Source: Thermodesulfobacteriota bacterium (GTDB lineage: Bacteria > Desulfobacterota > Anaeroferrophillalia > Anaeroferrophillales > Tharpellaceae). Taken from it: a stretch of 47,015 nucleotides of DNA. The stretch lies in the NCBI GenBank assembly GCA_024763535.1, contig JANTFH010000016.1, forward strand, positions 1 to 47,015, in the 5' to 3' direction. This document shows, piece after piece, positions 40,603-47,015 of the stretch (its first letter is position 1; every line of letters begins with the position of its first letter). A program made the position numbers and the translations under genes. The notes under the pieces were generated by a model. The model was not told where the DNA came from. It did no database searches and saw only the letters and a list, made by a program, of their open reading frames with translations.

Positions 40603-42591
40603 TTACACCGCCTCGGAACGAGAAGCGAAATCGCCGATCGTCCGCAGGAATTGACGGGAGGTTGAATTAATCAGTTCGCAGGCCTTGTTGGGGCAGGCGG
40701 CAATACAGGCTCCACAACCCTGGCAGACAGCCTGGTTGACATCGGAAATCCGGGTAAATTCATTCATTAACCGGGCCCCGTAAGGACATATCTCTATACA
40801 GATCCCGCAGCCGCTGCAGACATCGTCCTTAACTTCGGCAATCAGCGGATCGGCAATCAATGTCTCATTCGAAAACATCGTCTGGATTTTACCGGCAGTC
40901 GCCAAGGCCTGAGAAACCGTATCAGTTATATCCTTGGGCGACTGGCCGCAGCCGGCAAGATAGACCCCTTTGGTTGAACTTTCCACCGGATAGAGCTTGA
41001 TGTGGGTTTCGGAGAGAAAAGCGTCACCGTCGATAGTAACATTCATCTTCTTGGCGAGCTCGCGGATCCCGGCTTTAGGCTCCATCGCCATCGCCAGAAC
41101 CACCAGATCAGCTTCGATTACAACCTGACGTCCGGATAATGTGTCACTGGTAAAGACCTGGAGACAGCCATCTCCCTCAATCACTTTCGCAACCCGGCCG
41201 CGGATATAGACGAGATTCTCCTCCTCCATACCCTTTTGCACAAACTCTTCAAAATCTTTACTGTCGGAACGGATATCCATATATGAGATATAGGCCGTCC
41301 CCTCCTCGACCTGCTGCCGGTAGAGCCGGGCCTGTTTCGCCGTATACATACAGCAGGCCCGGGAGCAGTAGGCTTTATGGCGCTCCGGATCCCGCGAACC
41401 GACACATTGGATAAAAACCACTTTTTTCGGCACTGCACCATCGGAAGGCCGCAAAACCTGACCTTTAGTCGGACCTTTTGGATCAAGCAGGCGTTCAAAG
41501 GCCAAAGCATCAATCACATCAGGAATCTTTCCGGCCCCGTATTCCGGCATATTCGTCGGGCTGTAGAGATCGTAACCGGTAGCCATCACGATGGCTCCGA
41601 CAAATTCTTCATTCAAACTGCGAATCGTACCGAGATCGATCGCATCTTCCGGGCACGCATCAACACAAGCCGTACATTTTCCACCATCTTCACTATCGCT
41701 ATCCGCAAAGTGAAGACAGTCGCCCTGCTCTAGAACCGGAATTTTTGCTGTTTCCAGCTGATTGTAGCGAAAAATTGCCCCGCGCTGACTTAAACCGCGA
41801 TTAAATTCATCGTCGACCTTAACCGGACAGACTTCAAGACATTTGCCGCAGGCCGTACATTTGGCCGAATCAACGAAAGCCGGCCGGGTTTTGATCGTAA
41901 CATTAAAATTCCCGACATAGCCGTCTAACACATCGACTTCAGAATTGACGTAGACTTTAATCCGCGGATGCGCATTTACTTCGTCAATCTTTTTCTTCAG
42001 CAGCTCCGGAACATTATGAAAGTAAGGAAAGGTCTGGCTGATCTGGGACATATGGCCGCCGATCGCCGGTTCCCGCTCAATGATGACAACATCATAGCCG
42101 GCATTCGCCAGATCCAACGCCGACATAATCCCGGCAATACCGCCGCCGACAACGCAAACCCGTTTGGTCAGATCGATGGTTATGGTCTCTAATGGAAGAT
42201 TTTCTTTAACCTTATCGAGGGTGCCCTCAATAATACTGACCGCCTTGGCTGTAGCCAGCGGTTTATTATTCTGATGCACCCAGCTGCACTGCTCACGGAT
42301 ATTGGCAATTTCGAGAAGATAGGAGTTTAAGCCAACCGAACCGGCGGCTTTACGAAAGGTATTTTCATGCATACGCGGGGAGCAGCAGGCGACCACGACC
42401 CCGTCAAGACCTTTTTCCGTTATCGTATCCTTGACCAGCTGCTGCCCCGGATCCGAGCACATATACATATAGTTCTCGGCATGGACAACCCCGTCAAGCT
42501 TTGCGGCCTCGGCGGCAGCTTTATCAACATCCACACTGCTGGCAATATTGGAGCCGCACCAGCAGATAAATACTCCAAGTTTCTTTTCCAT
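40603..42591 (-). CDS. hdrA: HdrA-like flavoprotein, full length (HdrA2)
   Basis: A 662-residue protein with the complete HdrA layout: N-terminal HdrA domain (residues 1-135, KKLGVFICWCGSNI, ACCSPRMHENTF, NIREQCSWVH), FAD fold KRVCVVGGGIAGIMSALDLA (143-162), ferredoxin insert with CTACGKCLEVCP and KCTACVDACP, FIQCVGSRDPERHKAYCSRA, and C-terminal CSGCGICIEICP and CQGCGACIAACP. The cluster-binding motif F-P-T-x-D-C-x-x-C after the FAD fold is replaced by TFPYFHNVPEL, so this cluster is probably missing. The partner HdrA1 upstream keeps it, so the two look like complementary halves. Its ATG overlaps the hdrA1 stop (TAATG). Confidence 0.92.
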   Translation of the reverse strand: MEKKLGVFICWCGSNIASSVDVDKAAAEAAKLDGVVHAENYMYMCSDPGQQLVKDTITEKGLDGVVVACCSPRMHENTFRKAAGSVGLNSYLLEIANIREQCSWVHQNNKPLATAKAVSIIEGTLDKVKENLPLETITIDLTKRVCVVGGGIAGIMSALDLANAGYDVVIIEREPAIGGHMSQISQTFPYFHNVPELLKKKIDEVNAHPRIKVYVNSEVDVLDGYVGNFNVTIKTRPAFVDSAKCTACGKCLEVCPVKVDDEFNRGLSQRGAIFRYNQLETAKIPVLEQGDCLHFADSDSEDGGKCTACVDACPEDAIDLGTIRSLNEEFVGAIVMATGYDLYSPTNMPEYGAGKIPDVIDALAFERLLDPKGPTKGQVLRPSDGAVPKKVVFIQCVGSRDPERHKAYCSRACCMYTAKQARLYRQQVEEGTAYISYMDIRSDSKDFEEFVQKGMEEENLVYIRGRVAKVIEGDGCLQVFTSDTLSGRQVVIEADLVVLAMAMEPKAGIRELAKKMNVTIDGDAFLSETHIKLYPVESSTKGVYLAGCGQSPKDITDTVSQALATAGKIQTMFSNETLIADPLIAEVKDDVCSGCGICIEICPYGARLMNEFTRISDVNQAVCQGCGACIAACPNKACELINSTSRQFLRTIGDFASRSEAV

Positions 42592-44006
42592 TAAACGGCT
42601 TCCTGATTCTGTCGTCTAAGTGACGAAAGCAAGACCTGAACTTTACTGGCCGCGGCACTGCCCTGGGCCGAGGAGTCGGCAATATCCTTACTCCCCTGAC
42701 AGCAGCCGGCGATATAGATTCCCTGATGACCGGTCTCTATGGGTGACAATTTATAGTTATCTTCAACAAAAAAACCGTCATCATTACATTTTATCCCAAG
42801 AATATCGGCCAGTTCCTGAGCGCCTTCATTGGGCACCATTGCGGCGGCGAGAACCACCATATCGGCATTGATTTCAATCTTTCTGCCGCTCAAGGTATCG
42901 GCACCCTGCACCGTAATCTGATCGCCGTTCTGAAATACTTTTGCGGCCCGGCCCCTTATATAGATGATCTCTTCTTCGGATACCGACTGCTGAATAAACT
43001 GCTCGTAACCTTTACCGGTTGAGCGGATATCGATATAGAAAACGTAGACCTGTCCGTCATGCACCTTATGTTTGTAAAGTCGGGCATGTTTAGCTGTATA
43101 CATGCAGCAGACCCGGGAGCAGTAGGATTTGTGCAACTCCGGATTACGGGAGCCGACGCACTGAATAAAGACGATCTCCTTAACCTCTTTGCCGTCGGAG
43201 GGCCGCACTATTTTGCCGGCGGTCGGCCCCGAAGCCGAGAGATAACGTTCCATCGTCAAACCGTCGATAACATCAGGGATCTTGCCGCCGCCATACTCAG
43301 GCATTTTGTTTTTCCAGTCGTAGATATCAAAACCGGTGGCAACAATTATGGCCCCGACCCGGGCTTCAAAAAAACTCTCCTGCTGATTGTAGTCTATCGC
43401 TCCGACCGGACAGGATTTGGCACAGACTCCGCATTTACCTCTGGTCAGATAACGACAACGATCGGCGTCGATAAACGGTTTATTCGGAACCGCCTGTGGG
43501 GAAAGGGTATAAATCGCGGTCATGCGCCCGGCATCGCGTTCAAACAGGGAAATTCCTTTACTCGGGCATTTCTGGATGCAGGTACCGCAGCCGGTACACT
43601 TATTCCAGTCGACATAGGTTACTTTCTGGCGTACCGTAACGGTAAAATCCCCAGGCTCACCTTTAAGTTCTTCAACCTCGCAGCTGGTTTTCAAAGTAAC
43701 TTTCGGATGCTGGCCCGATTCAACCGTCCGGGGCGTCAGAGTACACTGGGCGCAGTCTAAAGTCGGAAAGGTTTCCGAGAGCTGCAGCATGCGGCCACCA
43801 ACCGAGGGCAGGCGTTCGACCATCATCACCTGATAACCGGCATTGCCGAGATCGATAGCTGCGGTAATGCCGGTTATGCCGCCGCCGATCACCATGACCC
43901 GGCGATCAACCGGCACACTCTCAAATTCAGTCAGGTCACCGAGGGCGCAGGCACAGGTTACAGGCTCGCCATCAATCACACTGTTTAATTCAACTATTTC
44001 ACCCAT
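42591..44006 (-). CDS. HdrA-like flavoprotein, short form (HdrA1/QmoA-like)
   Basis: A 471-residue HdrA paralogue. FAD fold RRVMVIGGGITGITAAIDLG (36-55), the intact HdrA cluster motif SETFPTLDCAQCTLTPR (77-93), ferredoxin motifs KCTGCGTCIQKCP and KCGVCAKSCP (about 137-200) and FIQCVGSRNPELHKSYCSRV. It lacks the N-terminal HdrA domain and the C-terminal ferredoxin of HdrA2, as does QmoA against QmoB in sulfate reducers. The short N-terminus (VTCACALGD) has two cysteines of unknown use. It is 31 bases from hdrB1 and overlaps hdrA2 by one base, so a 1:1 heterodimer is plausible. A role in APS reduction (Qmo) is unlikely, since no apr genes are near. Confidence 0.88.
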   Translation of the reverse strand: MGEIVELNSVIDGEPVTCACALGDLTEFESVPVDRRVMVIGGGITGITAAIDLGNAGYQVMMVERLPSVGGRMLQLSETFPTLDCAQCTLTPRTVESGQHPKVTLKTSCEVEELKGEPGDFTVTVRQKVTYVDWNKCTGCGTCIQKCPSKGISLFERDAGRMTAIYTLSPQAVPNKPFIDADRCRYLTRGKCGVCAKSCPVGAIDYNQQESFFEARVGAIIVATGFDIYDWKNKMPEYGGGKIPDVIDGLTMERYLSASGPTAGKIVRPSDGKEVKEIVFIQCVGSRNPELHKSYCSRVCCMYTAKHARLYKHKVHDGQVYVFYIDIRSTGKGYEQFIQQSVSEEEIIYIRGRAAKVFQNGDQITVQGADTLSGRKIEINADMVVLAAAMVPNEGAQELADILGIKCNDDGFFVEDNYKLSPIETGHQGIYIAGCCQGSKDIADSSAQGSAAASKVQVLLSSLRRQNQEAV

Positions 44007-44037
44007 TTACAAATAAAACCTTAAAGTTATTTATAGG

Positions 44038-44913
44038 TCAAGAAACAAGGCCCTTTTCCTTAAGCAGCGGAAGCGGGTCAATCAGGTTACGTTCAAAACC
44101 GAGATCAGCGGCCGGCAGATCCAGGGCCAGCGCTAACATCTGGGTAAAGTAAACCACCGGAATCGGAGCGAAGCGATTGTCACTCTTCTGAATCTCCGGC
44201 TGCCGGTCATCAAGATTAAACTGACACAGAGGACAGGTTGTAATCACTAAATCGGCGGCACTGTTTTTAGCGCTGTTGAGGATATCCCGGGAGCAGCGGG
44301 TTGCGATATCCATCGAATGCACCGCCTGAAAAGCTCCGCAACATTCGATCTTATAGGGAAATTCGACCGGCTCGGCCCCCAAAGCACTAATGAAATCCTC
44401 AAAAATCGTCGGATTTTCCATCACATCAAGACCGATCTCTTTAACCGGGCGCAGGAGCAGACAGCCGTAATAGCAGGCAACCTTAAGGCCGGTCAGCGGT
44501 TTTACAACCTTCTCTTTGAGAACATCAAAACCGATCTCATCCCGGAGTACCTGAAGATAATGGAGAACCTCGACTTCGCCATTATAATCCCGCTCGATAA
44601 AATCAGTAACTTTTGTCCGGCGTTCCTCATCGGTACGCATGACATTATTGGTGCGTTTCAGAACATTGAAACAGACCGAACAAAGGGTAACCAACTTATC
44701 ATTGCCCTGATCTTTGGTGTCAGCCAGAATTCGGGTCGGCCCCGACATCGTGATATGCTGGTCGTTGACCAAAGGGAATGTCGCCCCGCAGCAGGTCCAG
44801 TCTTTAAGTTCGTCGAGCTCAAAACCAAGCTTCAGACTGCATTCGCGACCGGCATCATCAAGTTTTTTGGCCTTGGTATAGAGGGTACATCCGGGGAAAT
44901 AAGGATATTTCAT
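44038..44913 (-). CDS. hdrB: HdrB-like CCG-domain protein, first set
   Basis: A 291-residue protein with two CCG domains: YFPGCTLYTKA, DWTCCGATFP, TLCSVCFN, then ACYYGCLLLRP, IECCGAFQAV and TTCPLCQFN. All cluster cysteines are present. It differs from the second HdrB of the operon in spacing and sequence, so the two sets are old paralogues, not a fresh copy. It pairs with the HdrC encoded 26 bases upstream. Confidence 0.92.
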   Translation of the reverse strand: MKYPYFPGCTLYTKAKKLDDAGRECSLKLGFELDELKDWTCCGATFPLVNDQHITMSGPTRILADTKDQGNDKLVTLCSVCFNVLKRTNNVMRTDEERRTKVTDFIERDYNGEVEVLHYLQVLRDEIGFDVLKEKVVKPLTGLKVACYYGCLLLRPVKEIGLDVMENPTIFEDFISALGAEPVEFPYKIECCGAFQAVHSMDIATRCSRDILNSAKNSAADLVITTCPLCQFNLDDRQPEIQKSDNRFAPIPVVYFTQMLALALDLPAADLGFERNLIDPLPLLKEKGLVS

Positions 44914-44939
44914 AATATTAAACTCTTAAACCTAAACTA

Positions 44940-45356
44940 TTAAAGAGGAAGGAATTTCCGATAACCGCTGATCATCGCAATCTGCGGCGCTCGTTTAAGA
45001 TAATCATCGGAAAAATCGGTAATATCGATGTGAGCTTCGGCGTTGACTTCGCGCAGCTTCAAGACCCGCAATGACTCCATAATCTTTGAGATATCAACCC
45101 CTTTGGGGCAGCGGGCGTGACACATCATACAGGCGGCACAAACCCACATCGATTTACAGTTTTTGACTTCATCTTCGAGTCCGAGCTGCAGATAGCGAAC
45201 TACCTGACTCGGCAAAAGATCCATCTCATCAACCGAAGGACAACCGGCGGAACAGTTACCGCACTGATAACAGTTGAAAAAGTTTTCACCGCTGATCTCC
45301 GCCACTTTCTCGACGAAATCACTCTTTACCTGGGAATGCGAAATTACGGTTTTCAT
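44940..45356 (-). CDS. hdrC: HdrC-like ferredoxin subunit, first set
   Basis: A 138-residue electron carrier with CYQCGNCSAGCPSVDE (about 29-44) and CAACMMCHARCPKG (about 78-91), two [4Fe-4S] sites in HdrC order. It starts five bases after the fumarase beta gene and ends 26 bases before hdrB1. The joining to fumarase genes links disulfide/Hdr chemistry with the fumarate pool. Confidence 0.92.
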   Translation of the reverse strand: MKTVISHSQVKSDFVEKVAEISGENFFNCYQCGNCSAGCPSVDEMDLLPSQVVRYLQLGLEDEVKNCKSMWVCAACMMCHARCPKGVDISKIMESLRVLKLREVNAEAHIDITDFSDDYLKRAPQIAMISGYRKFLPL

Positions 45357-45361
45357 AAAGA

Positions 45362-45919
45362 TTAACCCTTCTGATATTTAATGACGCCCTGTTCGTACAG
45401 GTCGTTACCGTGAATGTCGTTAATAACTACGGCCGGAAAGTCTACAACTTCGATTCGACGAATCGCTTCCGGACCGAGATCTTCGTAGGCCACAACTTCG
45501 GCTTTTTTTATCCTCTGGGCGAGTAGAGCTCCAGCACCACCGGTCGCAGCAAAGTAAATGCCTTTATGCTCTTTGATTGCCGCCTTAACTTCAGCACTGC
45601 GAGAGCCTTTACCGATCATTCCTTTCAAACCTTCAGCCAGAAGCCTGGGTGAATAGGGATCCATGCGATAGCTGGTGGTCGGCCCGGCCGAACCGATCGC
45701 TTTACCCGGTTTTGCCGGGGCCGGCCCGACAAAATAGATAATCTCACCGGCAATTGGAATCGGCAGTTTCTCCCCCTTGTCGAGCAGGTCAACCAGACGC
45801 TTATGCGCGGCATCGCGGCCGGTGTAGATAACTCCCGTAATCAAAACCCGGTCACCGGTTTGCAAAGAGGCAACGACTTCATCACTTAAAGGCGGCGTCA
45901 GACGAATGGGATCACTCAT
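45362..45919 (-). CDS. Class I fumarase, beta (C-terminal) subunit
   Basis: A 185-residue subunit of two-part iron-sulfur hydro-lyases. SLQTGDRVLITGVIYTGRDA, GEIIYFVGPAP and the substrate loop SAGPTTSYRMDPYSPRLL are typical of FumB-type C-terminal domains, as is KGIYFAATGGAGALLA. The alpha subunit gene overlaps at one base (45919). It catalyses malate to fumarate with the alpha chain. L-tartrate dehydratase is a close relative, but the succinate/fumarate neighbours favour fumarase. ATG follows AAGGAGGCG. Confidence 0.92.
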   Translation of the reverse strand: MSDPIRLTPPLSDEVVASLQTGDRVLITGVIYTGRDAAHKRLVDLLDKGEKLPIPIAGEIIYFVGPAPAKPGKAIGSAGPTTSYRMDPYSPRLLAEGLKGMIGKGSRSAEVKAAIKEHKGIYFAATGGAGALLAQRIKKAEVVAYEDLGPEAIRRIEVVDFPAVVINDIHGNDLYEQGVIKYQKG

Positions 45920-46758
45920 TATAAAATCGCCTCCTTATGCCGGGCGGCGTGACACTGAATATTTATCGCTAAAGGCAGGCTGGCGATATGACAGGGCAGC
46001 ATCTTTACATGGACGGCAAAACTGGTAACCCGGCCGCCCAGACCCTGCGGGCCGACACCGAGGCTGTTAACCGCTTCGAGGAGTTCATCTTCCAATATCT
46101 GCAGTTCGGGATCGGGATTTTTACTGCCGACTTCACGTAAAAGCGCCTCTTTGGCAAGCATCGCCGAACGCTCAAAGTTACCGCCGATTCCGACCCCGAC
46201 AATCGTCGGCGGACAGGGATTGCCCCCGGCCTGCCTCACCCATTCAATAACCTGGGACTTGATTCCGGCAACCCCGTCGGCGGGTTTCAGCATGACCACT
46301 TTCGACATATTCTCACTGCCGCCGCCTTTCGGCGCGACAATTATTTTCAAAGTATCGCCATCAACCGGGCGATAATGAATTATTGCCGGTGTATTATCGC
46401 CGGTATTGGCCCGGGTAAAAGGATGACAGGCTGATTTCCGCAGATAACCATCGGCATACCCCTGGCGTACTCCTCCGTTAATTGCCTGATCAAGAGTGCC
46501 GCCGACAATCCGAACATCCTGACCAATCTCAACGAAGATTACGGCAAGACCGGTATCTTGACAGATCGGCACCTGATCATTGTGGGCAATCTCAGCATTC
46601 TCTTTAAGCTGGGCAATAACGTCCTTTCCGGTCGGTGATTCTTCGGCTGCCGCCGCCAGATCAAGGGCCCGAAACATGTCCGCCCCAAGATTATAGTTGG
46701 CATCAATACAGAGCCGGGACACGGTTTGAACAACATCGTTAACGCTGATTTCACGCAT
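45919..46758 (-). CDS. Class I fumarase, alpha (N-terminal) subunit
   Basis: A 279-residue subunit that holds the oxygen-sensitive [4Fe-4S] cluster of two-part fumarases. Signatures are PICQDTGLAVIFVEIG (first cluster Cys), ANTGDNTPAIIHYRPV, PKGGGSENMSKVVMLKPADG, GNPCPPTIVGVGIGGNFE and HVKMLPCHIASLPLAIN (other Cys positions). It is the first gene of the operon, about 53 bases after the presumed transcription start. A GGTG stretch nine bases before the ATG is the only visible ribosome binding site and could pair with CACC in the 5' leader. Confidence 0.93.
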   Translation of the reverse strand: MREISVNDVVQTVSRLCIDANYNLGADMFRALDLAAAAEESPTGKDVIAQLKENAEIAHNDQVPICQDTGLAVIFVEIGQDVRIVGGTLDQAINGGVRQGYADGYLRKSACHPFTRANTGDNTPAIIHYRPVDGDTLKIIVAPKGGGSENMSKVVMLKPADGVAGIKSQVIEWVRQAGGNPCPPTIVGVGIGGNFERSAMLAKEALLREVGSKNPDPELQILEDELLEAVNSLGVGPQGLGGRVTSFAVHVKMLPCHIASLPLAINIQCHAARHKEAIL

Positions 46759-46817
46759 AGATTAACACCAATTTATAGCTTTAGGCATTTAACGCCTATT
46801 TAATATAGGTGAATAAT

Positions 46818-46846
46818 TGTATACTGTATACCTTAAAGCTTGTCAA
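46818..46846 (-). promoter_or_regulatory. Strong sigma70-like promoter of the fumarase-Hdr-fumarate reductase-succinyl-CoA operon
   Basis: TTGACA (46841-46846) and TATACA (46818-46823) on the - strand are exactly 17 bases apart, near consensus. Transcription would start near 46811. No other promoter of this quality is visible within the 18-kb operon. Confidence 0.82.
46819..46831. promoter_or_regulatory. GTATAC-N-GTATAC operator-like palindrome on the -10 box
   Basis: gtatactgtatac is a palindrome made of two GTATAC units and covers the -10 hexamer. The GTATAC core resembles operators of GntR-family (FadR/FCD) regulators, many of which respond to organic acids; a repressor is expected from the position. 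No gene for it is in the window. Confidence 0.5.
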
Positions 46847-46949
46847 CTGATAAAAAATGGAGAACAAAAAAATTTTCGTATCTAATCAGCCAAATTAATG
46901 TCTCCCATTTTTTTAGGAGGGGACGGGGGTGGTTTTTCTTAAGCGGTTG

Positions 46950-47015
46950 CGGAAATGATTTCGTCGTTTTTCCCAACGAGCTAGAGCCCATAAGCATTGC
47001 AACTGTCTGAGCGAA
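46950..47015. repeat. Start of a second MITE-like element at the window edge
   Basis: The segment contains tcgtttttccca and aactgtctgagcgaa, the same phrases as the left half of the element at 39866-40031, in the same order and at similar spacing. The right half lies outside the window. Confidence 0.6.

Noticed and set aside
43059-43760. Open frame of 233 codons on the + strand
   Set aside because: It lies opposite hdrA1 with its conserved cysteine motifs; shadow frame.
40603-44006. QmoAB complex of dissimilatory sulfate reduction
   Set aside because: No aprAB, sat or qmoC genes are nearby and the neighbours are HdrBC and fumarase; the likeness to QmoA/B is at family level only.
45362-46758. 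L-tartrate dehydratase (TtdAB) instead of fumarase
   Set aside because: The families are close, but the operon with fumarate reductase and succinyl-CoA synthetase makes fumarase the better call.
1-47015. CRISPR arrays, tRNA or rRNA genes
   Set aside because: No regularly spaced repeat clusters and no complete tRNA or rRNA pattern were found on either strand by eye.

Overview
The window looks like a chromosomal segment of a strictly anaerobic, medium-GC bacterium, most likely a member of the Desulfobacterota (the former Deltaproteobacteria). This is inferred from gene content. There are several heterodisulfide-reductase (Hdr) modules with MvhD and an FrhB-like protein, a class I hybrid-cluster protein, a selenocysteine peroxiredoxin, TRAP transport, a GEMM-type riboswitch of the kind common in Geobacter relatives, and dispersed GGGGACAG-type palindromes. 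No phylogenetic marker gene was found, so the assignment is tentative.

Left flank (1-1.8 kb). The end of an IS481-like insertion sequence abuts the N-terminal SpvB domain of a Tc-toxin B-type gene, which is cut off after about 260 residues. A sigma70-like promoter, a GEMM-I riboswitch aptamer (with the base change linked to cGAMP preference) and an overlapping terminator precede that toxin fragment. Next to it on the + strand is a small lipoprotein frame with one in-frame TAG.

Housekeeping and stress block (1.8-15 kb, mostly + strand). It holds an aspartate-type aminotransferase, an ABC-F ATPase with trmL, hcp behind a CRP/FNR-type palindrome, a hotdog thioesterase, a cupin, a peroxiredoxin with UGA-encoded selenocysteine and a visible SECIS hairpin, a Ste24-like M48 protease, and two tandem DUF3857 proteins.

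Transport, acyl-CoA and ion block (15-28.5 kb). A dctP-dctQ-dctM TRAP operon is divergent from two acyl-CoA synthetase genes. These are followed by a CRP/FNR regulator, a DUF1269-like protein, a P3A H+-ATPase, a DUF3465 protein and a membrane ankyrin protein. A structured repeat of about 108 bp occurs twice here.

C4-dicarboxylate/Hdr operon (28.7-46.9 kb, - strand). From one strong promoter the order is fumarase alpha-beta, hdrC, hdrB, hdrA1, hdrA2, hdrC2, hdrB2, a double hdrA fusion, mvhD, an frhB-like gene, fumarate reductase iron-sulfur and flavoprotein subunits, sucC and sucD. The set covers malate-fumarate-succinate-succinyl-CoA conversion. No membrane anchor or quinone-reactive subunit is present, so electrons to or from the fumarate/succinate couple probably pass through a soluble multi-flavin Hdr-type complex. 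This is the most interesting system in the window: a candidate flavin-based electron bifurcating or confurcating fumarate reductase/succinate dehydrogenase. Several dispersed palindromic elements sit between its genes.
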